From Streptomyces sp. 378 (lineage in GTDB: Bacteria > Actinomycetota > Actinomycetes > Streptomycetales > Streptomycetaceae): a stretch of DNA of 64,000 nucleotides. A model generated the notes under the pieces. It was given only the letters and a program-made list of their open reading frames with translations, was not told where the DNA came from and searched no databases. Below, in pieces: positions 32,195-39,789 of the stretch. Where the stretch lies: NCBI RefSeq assembly GCF_030124145.1, contig NZ_JASKMS010000025.1, forward strand, positions 62,001 to 126,000, written 5' to 3'. A program made the position numbers and the translations under genes. Every line of letters begins with the position of its first letter. Positions within the stretch are counted from its first letter, which is position 1.

Positions 32195-32922
32195 CAGCGC
32201 TGGGATTTCTCTACCCGGGCCACTCCGCCGAGGACGACTATCCGCGCATCGAGCAGTTGCTGGGCAGTGACATCCGGGTGGACCTGGTGCACACCGACAT
32301 CGGCGAGGACGCGCACCGGGTGGACGCGCTGCTCGAGATGGGTTCCGCCGGCCGGCTGGCGGCGGGCGTGCAGGAACTGCGGCACGCGGGTGCCGACGCC
32401 GTGGTGTGGGCCTGCACGAGCGGCAGTTTCGTCTACGGCTGGGACGGCGCGCAGGAACAGATCCGCGCCCTGGCCCAGACGGCCGGCATGCCTGCCTCCT
32501 CCACGTCCTTCGCGTTCACGCACGCGGTGCGGGAGCTGGGGGTGCGGCGGGTCGCTGTCGGGGCGACCTATCCGGAGGACGTGGCCCAGCTGTTCGCCGA
32601 GTTCCTCCGCTCGGCCGGCGTGGAGGTCGTCTCGGTCGGCAGCTCCGGCATCATCACGGCCGCCGAGGTCGGCACCTGGGGCGAGCCGGAACTCCTCGCC
32701 CTCGCCCGGAACTCCGACCACCCCGACGCGGAGGCGCTCCTGCTGCCCGACACCGCCCTCCACACGGCGGCCCACATCCCCGCCTTGGAGAAGGAACTCG
32801 GCAAGCCGGTCCTCACCGCCAACCAGGTCACGGTCTGGGAGGCCCTGCGCCTGGCGGACCGACGGGTGAACGCGCCGGAACTGGGCGCACTCTTCTCGAG
32901 GGAGCCACTCGTCCAGGCGTGA
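32191..32922 (+). CDS. Asp/Glu racemase superfamily protein, one-cysteine paralogue B
   Basis: A 243-residue paralogue of the preceding gene. 'DAVVWACTSGSFVYGW' holds the first catalytic Cys, but the second site reads 'ALLLPDTALHTAAHIP', so Asp replaces Cys. The rest of the fold ('RVAVGATYPEDVAQLFAEFL', 'VLTANQVTVWEALRLA') is kept. In this superfamily single-Cys members include decarboxylases (arylmalonate decarboxylase keeps the other Cys). It may catalyse a one-base reaction or form a heterodimer with paralogue A. GGAAGG precedes the ATG. It ends the catabolic island. Confidence 0.8.
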   Translation: MTALGFLYPGHSAEDDYPRIEQLLGSDIRVDLVHTDIGEDAHRVDALLEMGSAGRLAAGVQELRHAGADAVVWACTSGSFVYGWDGAQEQIRALAQTAGMPASSTSFAFTHAVRELGVRRVAVGATYPEDVAQLFAEFLRSAGVEVVSVGSSGIITAAEVGTWGEPELLALARNSDHPDAEALLLPDTALHTAAHIPALEKELGKPVLTANQVTVWEALRLADRRVNAPELGALFSREPLVQA

Positions 32923-33410
32923 GGCCGGCCAGTGGGCCGAACCCGCCGCCCGCACCAGCACGCCGCGGGCGGCGCGGAGGCCTCCCGATCACGCCGCTTC
33001 GCACGCGGACTCGCCACCGTCCGGGCCGCCCTCCAGGTGACTCCCCCCGGGTCCCGGACGGCCTCGGCCAGATTCATGGCGACGGCCACCACGAACGCCG
33101 CCTTGAGGCAGCCGGCCGCTCGTGCCACCCGGTGCGCACCCGTCGGCATGGAGCCCGAGTGCCCCCGAGTGGGGTGAGAAAGGGTGCCGTGCCCTCGAAC
33201 GCGCGCCCCATACGGGCCGGAATCGGTCCCACCCCTTCTTCGGGAGGAAGCGGGACATAGATGCGCCAACGCGCCACCCGGAGCTGAGGAATGCTCAACT
33301 CCGCCGCCACAGGCGGCCCTTGGGTTGACCGAAAGCGCGTTCCCCTTTCGCCGTCCATTCCGTGCACACTGGCCACGTCCGCAGCCAGTCGTGCCGTGAA
33401 GGACTCCCCG
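32923..33410. other. Non-coding or undetermined spacer
   Basis: About 490 bp. Open frames exist on both strands, but none has a convincing ribosome site or recognisable protein pattern. TTGACC at 33325-33330 may be a -35 element for the small gene at 33411, and CCGCC-ACA-GGCGG near 33303-33316 is a short hairpin. Nothing else is seen. Confidence 0.35.
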
Positions 33411-33680
33411 ATGGCCGAAACGGGCCCGTTCAGACCCTCCGCAAGCGCTGTCCAGCTGTCCGGCCGCCTGCTGTGCCGGAGTCTGGCCGCGGCCATGGCC
33501 TCCGCCGCCGCGGACGCCTTCCTCGATCCCCGGGCCGACTGGTGGGGCGTCGTGTGGCCGGCGCCCTGGTGGCTCGTCGGGGTGACCGCCCTCGCGTGGG
33601 CCGTCCTGCGGGCACGCGAGAAGGCCCACCGCCCGCCCCCGCGGGGCAGCGCGCGCGGGGACTGGGAGCAGGCCGCCTGA
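33411..33680 (+). CDS. Small membrane-associated hypothetical protein
   Basis: An 89-residue protein with a hydrophobic segment 'WWGVVWPAPWWLVGVTALAWAVLRA' (about residues 43-67) flanked by basic residues, and a preceding amphipathic stretch 'LLCRSLAAAMASAAADAFLD'. GAAGG lies 9 bases before the ATG. No family is recognised. It is 92 bp upstream of the LLM gene and could share its transcript. Confidence 0.5.
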   Translation: MAETGPFRPSASAVQLSGRLLCRSLAAAMASAAADAFLDPRADWWGVVWPAPWWLVGVTALAWAVLRAREKAHRPPPRGSARGDWEQAA

Positions 33681-33772
33681 CGCCTCGGCGGCAGTGGCCG
33701 GGAATAACCGGAGACAGTCCCCTGTTAGAGCCGGAACGACAGCACACGGCCCACAGCAGGAGGCACCCCACC

Positions 33773-34864
33773 GTGGCGGCAGACGAGATTCGCGGCGCAG
33801 CCCAGGGCAGCGCCCCCGTCCCCCTCTCCGTACTGGACCTGGTCACCGTGGGGGCCGGCCGTACCGCCTCCGACGCCCTGCGCACCAGCGTCGACCTGGC
33901 CCGTCTCGCGGAGAACCGCGGCTTCCACCGGTACTGGGTCGCCGAGCACCACTCCATGCCGGGCGTGGCCTCCTCGTCCCCGGCCGTGATCCTGGCCCAC
34001 CTCGCCGCGCACACCGAGCGCATCCGGCTCGGCTCGGGCGGTGTGATGCTGCCCAACCACGCCCCGCTCGTGATCGCCGAGCAGTTCGGGACGCTGGAGG
34101 CCATGGCCCCGGGCCGGGTCGACCTCGGTCTCGGCCGCGCCCCGGGCACGGACGGCGCCACCGCCGCGGCCCTGCGCCGCACCGAACGGCTGGGCGAGGG
34201 CGCCGACGACTTCCCGCAGCAGCTCGCCGAGCTGACCCGGTTCCTCGACGACGACTTCCCCGACGGGCACCCCTACCGCCGCATCCACGCCGTTCCCGGC
34301 CCGGTCCAGGCCACGTCCCCCGGCGGCGTCCAGTCCCCACACCGCCCGCCGATCTGGCTGCTCGGCTCCTCCGGCTTCAGCGCCCGCCTGGCCGGCGTCC
34401 TGGGGCTGCCCTTCGCCTTCGCGCACCACTTCTCGGCGCAGAACACCGTCCCGGCGCTCGACCTGTACCGCGAGTCCTTCCAGCCCTCCGCCGTGCTCGA
34501 CGAGCCGTACGCCCTCATCGGCGTCTCCGCCCTCGCCGCAGACGAGGAGCGCGAGGCCCGCCGGCAGGTGCGGGCCGCCGCCCTGAGCATGGTCCGGCTG
34601 CGCACCGGGCGCCCCGGCCTCGTGCCCAGCCCGGAGGAGGCGGAGGCCCACGAGTTCAGCCCCATGGAGCGCGACTTCGTCGACTCCTGGAACGCCAACG
34701 TCGTCCACGGCACCCCCGACGAGGTCCGCTCCGGCCTGGACGACCTCGCCAAGCGCACCGGCGCCGACGAGTTGATGATCACGGCCAACGCGCACGGCGG
34801 AGACGTCCGCGTCCGCTCCTACGAACTCATCGCGGACGCCTACGGGTTGCCGACGCCCGCCTGA
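33773..34864 (+). CDS. LLM-class flavin-dependent oxidoreductase (MsnO8-like)
   Basis: A 363-residue FMN-type luciferase-like monooxygenase. It begins 'VPLSVLDLVTVGAGRTASDALRTSVDLARLAENRGFHRYWVAEHHSMPG', followed by 'RIRLGSGGVMLPNHAPLVIAEQFGTLEAMAPGRVDLGLGRAPGTD' and 'LLGSSGFSARLAGVLGLPFAFAHHFS', the hallmark blocks of this subfamily. The GTG at 33773 has AGGAGG upstream. Substrate is unknown. Its 3' end overlaps the convergent cdgA gene by 25 bp. Confidence 0.88.
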   Translation: MAADEIRGAAQGSAPVPLSVLDLVTVGAGRTASDALRTSVDLARLAENRGFHRYWVAEHHSMPGVASSSPAVILAHLAAHTERIRLGSGGVMLPNHAPLVIAEQFGTLEAMAPGRVDLGLGRAPGTDGATAAALRRTERLGEGADDFPQQLAELTRFLDDDFPDGHPYRRIHAVPGPVQATSPGGVQSPHRPPIWLLGSSGFSARLAGVLGLPFAFAHHFSAQNTVPALDLYRESFQPSAVLDEPYALIGVSALAADEEREARRQVRAAALSMVRLRTGRPGLVPSPEEAEAHEFSPMERDFVDSWNANVVHGTPDEVRSGLDDLAKRTGADELMITANAHGGDVRVRSYELIADAYGLPTPA

Positions 34865-36699
34865 ACATCCGGCGTGCCCAGCAGTTCGGAGATGCGATCC
34901 GGCGGCACCGGACGGGAGTAGAGCCAGCCCTGTCCGGTGTCGCAGCCGATGCGGCGCAGCCGGGTCGCCTGGGCCGAGGTCTCCACGCACTCGGCGGTGA
35001 CGGTCAGCCCGAGCCGGTGCGCGAGCTGGATCATCGCCTCGACGACGACCTCGTCGGCCGGGTTGGCGCGGGTGGCCGCCTCGCGGTCGTCGTACTGGAA
35101 GCCGCGCACGAACGATCCGTCGAGCTTCAGCACCGACACCGGCAGCCGGCTCAGGTAGGCGAGGTTCGAGTAGCCGGTGCCGAAGTCGTCGATGGCGATG
35201 CGGACGCCCATGTCGCTGAGGGCCTTCAGGGTCTGCAGCGGGCGGCCCGCCGAGCCCATCACCGCCGACTCGGTCAGCTCCAGTTGGAGCAGGTGCGGCG
35301 CGAGGCCCGCCTCGGTCAGGGTCTCCGCGACGTCCGCCACCAGGTCGGAGTCCCAGACCTGGCGTACCGCCACGTTCACGCTGACGAAGATCGGCGGTTC
35401 GTCCGGGTGGTCCAGCTGCCATCGGCGGGCCTGCTTGCAGGCCGTGCGCAGCACCCAGCGGCCCAGCGGGACGATCGAACCGTCCTCCTCGGCAAGTCCG
35501 ATGAACCGATTCGGCGTCAGTACGCCGAACTGAGGATGATTCCAGCGGATGAGCGCCTCGACCCCGTGCAGCCGGTCGTCCTCCATGCCCACCAGCGGCT
35601 GGTACTCCAGCCGGAACTCGCCCCGGTCGATGGCCGGGCGGAGGGTGGAGGCGAGGGCCTGGCGGGTCATGCGGTGGGCGTTGCGCTCCGGGTCGAACAA
35701 CGTCCAGCGGGCCTTGCCGTCGGCTTTCGCCCAATAGAGCGTCGTGTCCGCCGCCTGCATCAGCGCGGTGGCGGTGGTGCCCGCAGCGTGCCGCTCGACG
35801 ACGCCGATCGACGCCGAGACCGACAGCCGCTGGCCGCAGATGTCGAACGGGTCCTGAACCGCCCGCAGCGCCGACTCGGCCAGTTCGGCCAGTTGTTCGG
35901 TGCCCGTGGAGTCCTCGACGAGCAGCGCGAACTCGTCACCGCCGAGCCGGGCCACCAGCGGGATGCTGACCCGTGCGTGGCCGGCCTCGTCCGCGCAGCG
36001 CGTCAGACGCTCGGCGACGGCGGCCAGCAGCCGGTCGCCGACACGGTGGCCGAGGGTGTCGTTGATGGCCTTGAAGCCGTCCAGGTCCAGGTAGCACAGC
36101 CCGATCCGGCCCGTGCCGCTCTGCTCGTACGACTCCGCCTCCAGTGCCGCCGACAGCCGCTCGAAGAACAGCGTGCGGTTGGGCAGGCGCGTCACTGGGT
36201 CGTGCATCTGCAAGTGCCGCAGCCGGGCCTGGAGTTCCCGGCGGGCGCTGATGTCGGCGACGGACATCAGCACACCGCTGTCCTCGGCGGGCAGCGGGGC
36301 GATCGTCACCTGCACCCACAGCGAGTGCCCGTCGGGGTGCTTGAGCCGGCGCGTGCAGCGCAGCCGTGACTGCCGGCCGCGCAGCACCTCGCGGTACGCG
36401 TGCCAGGTGCGGGCGTCGGAGGTCAGGTCGACCAGGTCGGCGGCGACGGACCCGGCGAGCTCGTCCGGGGTGCCGCCGAGCAGCGCGGCGAGCGCGTCGT
36501 TGGCGCTGACGACCGAGCCCTCGCGGTCCACCACGGCCATGGCGAGCGGGGCGGCCGTGAAGACGGAGCGATAGGGCTGCCGGGACGGGGGCTCGGTACG
36601 GGGAGACGTGTCGATCTCACTCTCTGTGACGACCGGCCGGTCCAGGTCTGCCGCGGGCGCCGGCCCTTCGGAGGTTCCGCTCACCGCTCGCTCCCGCAT
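34840..36699 (-). CDS. cdgA: PAS-GGDEF-EAL cyclic-di-GMP enzyme CdgA
   Basis: A 619-residue composite c-di-GMP protein: a PAS domain (about 42-150), GGDEF domain with GGDEF at 253-257 ('RLGGDEFALL'), and EAL domain with EALIRW at 381-386, 'LQLELTESAVM', 'IAIDDFGTGYSNLAYL' and 'LKLDGSFVRG'. Both active sites look intact, so it could make and degrade c-di-GMP. In S. coelicolor the equivalent, CdgA (SCO2817), is a BldD target affecting development. The ATG at 36699 has no strong ribosome site; GTG 36684 is possible. TNAC-N5-GTNA BldD-like half-sites lie at 36864. The name rests on domain order and synteny. Confidence 0.85.
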   Translation of the reverse strand: MRERAVSGTSEGPAPAADLDRPVVTESEIDTSPRTEPPSRQPYRSVFTAAPLAMAVVDREGSVVSANDALAALLGGTPDELAGSVAADLVDLTSDARTWHAYREVLRGRQSRLRCTRRLKHPDGHSLWVQVTIAPLPAEDSGVLMSVADISARRELQARLRHLQMHDPVTRLPNRTLFFERLSAALEAESYEQSGTGRIGLCYLDLDGFKAINDTLGHRVGDRLLAAVAERLTRCADEAGHARVSIPLVARLGGDEFALLVEDSTGTEQLAELAESALRAVQDPFDICGQRLSVSASIGVVERHAAGTTATALMQAADTTLYWAKADGKARWTLFDPERNAHRMTRQALASTLRPAIDRGEFRLEYQPLVGMEDDRLHGVEALIRWNHPQFGVLTPNRFIGLAEEDGSIVPLGRWVLRTACKQARRWQLDHPDEPPIFVSVNVAVRQVWDSDLVADVAETLTEAGLAPHLLQLELTESAVMGSAGRPLQTLKALSDMGVRIAIDDFGTGYSNLAYLSRLPVSVLKLDGSFVRGFQYDDREAATRANPADEVVVEAMIQLAHRLGLTVTAECVETSAQATRLRRIGCDTGQGWLYSRPVPPDRISELLGTPDVQAGVGNP

Positions 36700-36863
36700 G
36701 TATTCGATCTCTGTCCGTGCAGGAAAGGTCAGGAAAGTGTGCCGATCATAGAGGCTGGCCCCGGGGCCTTCCAGCCGGTGTTCAGTCTTCCCGGCCAACC
36801 CGCCCTTCTGCCAGATCGTTTCTGCACGCACCTGGACGGCTCCTTCAGGGCCCCGACCAGTTG

Positions 36864-36876
36864 TGACGTTCTGTGA
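36864..36876. promoter_or_regulatory. Candidate BldD-type site upstream of cdgA
   Basis: TGAC-N5-GTGA fits the outer half-sites of the BldD consensus (TNACNCWGNGTNA) but not its central CWG. It lies 165 bp before cdgA and 131 bp before the divergent M6 protease. Suggestive only. Confidence 0.3.
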
Positions 36877-37006
36877 GTGCTTCGGGGGTGTCGGCTTTCG
36901 TGATTTTTCGCCCCCTTCACCCGACCGGTGCAGGCAAACAGGGCGCGGTAGGACAAATCATCACAGGCTGGGTGCGGTGTCCCGCGAACCGCACCCGGAG
37001 GTACCC

Positions 37007-38272
37007 GTGCCGCGTCCGTTTCCGCGCGCCCGACTGCGCAGCACCGCGGCCGTGTTCACCACCATGTCCGCGCTCGCCGCCACCTCCCTGGGTGCGGGCC
37101 CCTCGGCCGCCGGGCCCGACTCGGCCGTGCCCTGCGTCCTGACGCGCACCGACGCCCACCACTCGGAGGGCCTGGACACCTGGAACGCCGCCTATCCCCG
37201 CCCGGCCAGGGCCCTGGACGCGGTCATGGTCTTCCTGTCCTTCCCGGACTCCCACCCACTGACCACCCCGCAGGAGCTGACCGCCGACCACTTCCCGGCC
37301 ACCACCCGCTTCTTCGAACGCGCCTCCTATGGCCGCTTCACCCTGCGCCCGCATGCGCTGCGGCACTGGATCGGGATGCCACAGCCGTCCACCGCCTACG
37401 ACATACGGCGTGACTGGAGCCCCGAGCACCGGGCCGCGTACCTGCGGGACGCGCTCTCCGTGGCCGACCCGCAGGTGGACTTCTCGCGCTACGACGTCGT
37501 GTACTTCGTCGCCGACCCGGACGCGCCCGGCGTGGACTCCGACGCGACCAAGGTGGTGAACCTGACCAGTCCGCTGCGGGCCGACGGCACCGACCTGCGC
37601 CGGATCGTCACGGTGTTCGAACAGCACCCGCCGGACCGGCTGGTCCTCGCCCACGAGACCGGGCACGTGTTCGACCTGCCCGACCTGTACCGCCGTCCCG
37701 TGGACGGCAAGGGCGACTGGGACACCCATGTCGGCGACTGGGACCTGATGGGCAGCCAGTTCGGACTCGCCCCCGACCTCTTCGCCTGGCACAAGTGGAA
37801 GCTGGGCTGGCTGGATCCGCGGCAGGTGCGGTGCGTGCAGGACGCCGCGCCCGCCCGGCTGACCCTGGAACCGCTGGCGGCGGGACCCGGAGGGCCGATG
37901 ACCGGGGCCGCGGGCGCGCAGGCCTTCGGCCTCGGGCGGGGCACCAAGCTGGCGGTGGTGCGGACGGGACCCGACAGTGTGCTCGCCTTCGAGGCGCGGG
38001 GGCAGGTGGGCAATGACGTGACCGCCTGCCGGCAGGGGGTGCTCGTGTACCGGGTGCGGGGCGGGGCGCAGTCCGGGGGTGGACCCATCGAGGTGATCGA
38101 CGCCCACCCGCGCACCGAGGCCTGCTGGGAGGACTCCGTCTACCCGCCCCTCGCGGACGCGCCGATCGGCATCGGGGAAAGCTTCACGGTGCCGGGCGAG
38201 GACGTACGGGTCGAGGTGGAGGGGCGTACGGTGTCGGGGTCCTGGACCGTGAAGATCGCGGTGGGGCGCTGA
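37007..38272 (+). CDS. Secreted M6-family metalloprotease
   Basis: A 421-residue exported zinc protease of the immune-inhibitor-A (M6) type. The Arg-rich signal peptide ends near 'AGPSAAGPDSA'. The zinc site is 'LVLAHETGHVFDLPDLY' (HExxH variant HETGH plus downstream Asp) with Met-turn-like 'GDWDLMGSQFG'. A C-terminal beta-rich part follows ('VLVYRVRGGAQSGGGPIEVIDAHP'). The GTG at 37007 has CCGGAGG 5 bases upstream and gives a complete leader. The propeptide is short for the family. It is divergent from cdgA, and its role is probably extracellular protein degradation. Confidence 0.85.
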   Translation: MPRPFPRARLRSTAAVFTTMSALAATSLGAGPSAAGPDSAVPCVLTRTDAHHSEGLDTWNAAYPRPARALDAVMVFLSFPDSHPLTTPQELTADHFPATTRFFERASYGRFTLRPHALRHWIGMPQPSTAYDIRRDWSPEHRAAYLRDALSVADPQVDFSRYDVVYFVADPDAPGVDSDATKVVNLTSPLRADGTDLRRIVTVFEQHPPDRLVLAHETGHVFDLPDLYRRPVDGKGDWDTHVGDWDLMGSQFGLAPDLFAWHKWKLGWLDPRQVRCVQDAAPARLTLEPLAAGPGGPMTGAAGAQAFGLGRGTKLAVVRTGPDSVLAFEARGQVGNDVTACRQGVLVYRVRGGAQSGGGPIEVIDAHPRTEACWEDSVYPPLADAPIGIGESFTVPGEDVRVEVEGRTVSGSWTVKIAVGR

Positions 38273-38349
38273 CGGGGCGGCGGTGCGACGCCCAGAGGCG
38301 GGGGTGTGTGGCAGCCCTCACGGCGCGCGGCGAAACCACACACAAACGA

Positions 38350-38396
38350 CGGTGGCGGCTTGCGTTCACGTTGTCCGCGAACACAAGCCGCCACCG
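38350..38396 (-). terminator. Terminator of tRNA-Lys copy 3 (also 3' of the M6 gene)
   Basis: A perfect 13-bp stem (38350-38362 with 38384-38396) around a 21-base loop that contains a further GTTC/GAAC pairing. It ends 6 bases from the tRNA 3' end on the minus strand and could also end the plus-strand protease transcript. Confidence 0.7.
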
Positions 38397-38402
38397 GTAC
38401 AG

Positions 38403-38476
38403 TGCGCCGCCAGGGACTCGAACCCCGGACCCGCTGATTAAGAGTCAGCTGCTCTAACCAACTGAGCTAGCGGCGC
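38403..38476 (-). tRNA. tRNA-Lys (CTT), copy 3
   Basis: All 74 bases match copies 1 and 2. Its first ten bases overlap the last ten bases, including the TAG stop, of the upstream gene on the same strand. Confidence 0.97.
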
Positions 38477-39117
38477 CTGCTGACGTCGTAGACCTTAGCA
38501 CCCTGGTCGGCGGGAGGAAAAATCGAAATCCGCACGGCGGAGCGGGCCGCCCGGACGGCCGCCCAGAGCAGTACCTCGGGGCCGGGGAGCCAGGGCTGAC
38601 GGGTGTCCGGGGCGACGAGCCAGCGGGAGCCGGAGCGGGACGGGGCGGCGGCTCGGCCGGACCCCGACCCGGTGCGGGCGCCGGGCGCCGGGCCGGAGGC
38701 GGAGGTGCTCTGCGACGGGGCCGGGACGGTCACCGCGTCGCCGGTGCCGTGGCACAGCAGTGGCGGCACCGCGTCCGTGCGGCGGGTCTCCCGGCGGTCC
38801 CGCGCGCCCCACTCCTCCCACTCCAGCAGCGCGGGGAGCCGCTGCGCCGTCCCCGGGGCGGCGAAGAGCAGCATCCTGCCCCGGAACTGCGCGACCGGCC
38901 CCGAGCCGGGCCCGTCGTCCCACAGCCGGTCGAGCATCCGCCGGCCGAACATCGCCGGTGCGCTGACCACGTCGAAGACCGAGCCGCAGGGCAGTACGAC
39001 CGGCGTGTCCGGCCGCTCCACCCAGAGGGCGAGTGTGCTTCGCGGATACGTTCCTGCCGAGGCGAGCCAGGTGGCCCCGTTCGGGGTGACATCGGAGGCG
39101 TTCCATGCGCTGCTCAT
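38467..39117 (-). CDS. Prim-Pol-like (bifunctional DNA primase/polymerase N-terminal-like) protein
   Basis: A 216-residue protein with the block pattern of a Streptomyces Prim-Pol-like family: 'PVVLPCGSVFDVVSAPAMFGRRMLDRL', 'GPVAQFRGRMLLFAAPGTAQRLPALLEWEEWG', 'LLCHGTGDAVTVPAP' and 'SRWLVAPDTRQPWLPGPEVLLWAAVRAAR'. A Ser/Gly/Pro-rich linker separates the last two. Catalytic acids of true AEP primases are not obvious, so it may be a non-catalytic relative. The ATG at 39117 is preferred over 39156. Its stop codon lies inside tRNA-Lys, and TGGCATATGCCA is 92 bp upstream. Confidence 0.6.
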   Translation of the reverse strand: MSSAWNASDVTPNGATWLASAGTYPRSTLALWVERPDTPVVLPCGSVFDVVSAPAMFGRRMLDRLWDDGPGSGPVAQFRGRMLLFAAPGTAQRLPALLEWEEWGARDRRETRRTDAVPPLLCHGTGDAVTVPAPSQSTSASGPAPGARTGSGSGRAAAPSRSGSRWLVAPDTRQPWLPGPEVLLWAAVRAARSAVRISIFPPADQGAKVYDVSRRR

Positions 39118-39207
39118 GGCATGCAGGTCTACCCGCCGTGAGCACTCGGTTTCCATGGGTTGCGGGAAATCGGGACAGGAGGGGGTGGGGAGGGGTATCT
39201 TGCCCGC

Positions 39208-39221
39208 CTGGCATATGCCAT
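39208..39221. promoter_or_regulatory. CTGGCATATGCCAT palindrome, second copy
   Basis: The 12-bp palindrome TGGCATATGCCA with matching flanks C and T is shared with 25097-25110. It lies upstream of the Prim-Pol-like gene and just after the stop of the gene at 39242. Factor unknown. Confidence 0.45.
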
Positions 39222-39241
39222 GTGATCGGGAAGGGCCGGTG

Positions 39242-39610
39242 TCAGGCGGTCTCGCCCGGTCCCCGGCCCTCGGCGTCGCCCCGCATCAGGTCCCGCCCGA
39301 ACTCGACCATCTTCTTGGCGTAGTCCTCGGTCCACTCGGCCCGCTCGGCGATGTCCGCGGTCGTCAGCCGGTCGAACCGGCGCGGGTCGGCCAGCTGCGC
39401 CGCCGCCATCGCCTGGAACTCCACCGCCCGGTCCGCCGCGGCCCGGAACGCCAGCGTCAGCTCCGTCGCCCGGGCCAGCAGGGCCCGGGGGTCGTCGATC
39501 GACTCGAGGTCGAAGAAGTGCTCGGGGTCGGAGGCCGCCTCCGCGGGCTCGAAGAGCAGGGGCGCGGGGCGTAGCCGCGGTTCGTTCCGACGCGGCGTGG
39601 GCTCCGCCAT
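39242..39610 (-). CDS. Conserved hypothetical protein, helical
   Basis: A 122-residue acidic, probably all-helical protein ('DPRALLARATELTLAFRAAADRAVEFQAMAAAQLADPRRFDRLTTADIAERAEWTEDYAKKMVEFGRDL'). No signal peptide, membrane helix or named domain is recognised; the 'ADIAERAEWTEDYAKKMV' stretch could be a helix-turn-helix-like segment. GAGGAG precedes the ATG. It follows the helicase gene on the same strand with a 179-bp gap, so it is probably a separate transcript. Confidence 0.6.
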   Translation of the reverse strand: MAEPTPRRNEPRLRPAPLLFEPAEAASDPEHFFDLESIDDPRALLARATELTLAFRAAADRAVEFQAMAAAQLADPRRFDRLTTADIAERAEWTEDYAKKMVEFGRDLMRGDAEGRGPGETA

Positions 39611-39789
39611 GTCTTCTCCTCCTCGTACGTCGCGCTGACCCTCCCGGTGGAGTGGGCCACCGTCCATTGTCTCGCGGGCGCGCAAGTGGGCATAGCGGTC
39701 TCGGGTACGGCCGGCACACCACCCGGTGTTCGTCCAGGCTCCCGGGACAGGCGAAGTCCGGCCACGCGCAAGGTGCTCGCGGGCGCCGG

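Noticed and set aside
32989..33258. Possible small gene on the minus strand in the 33-kb spacer
   Set aside because: No ribosome site and no recognisable pattern; composition does not favour it over the frames on the other strand.
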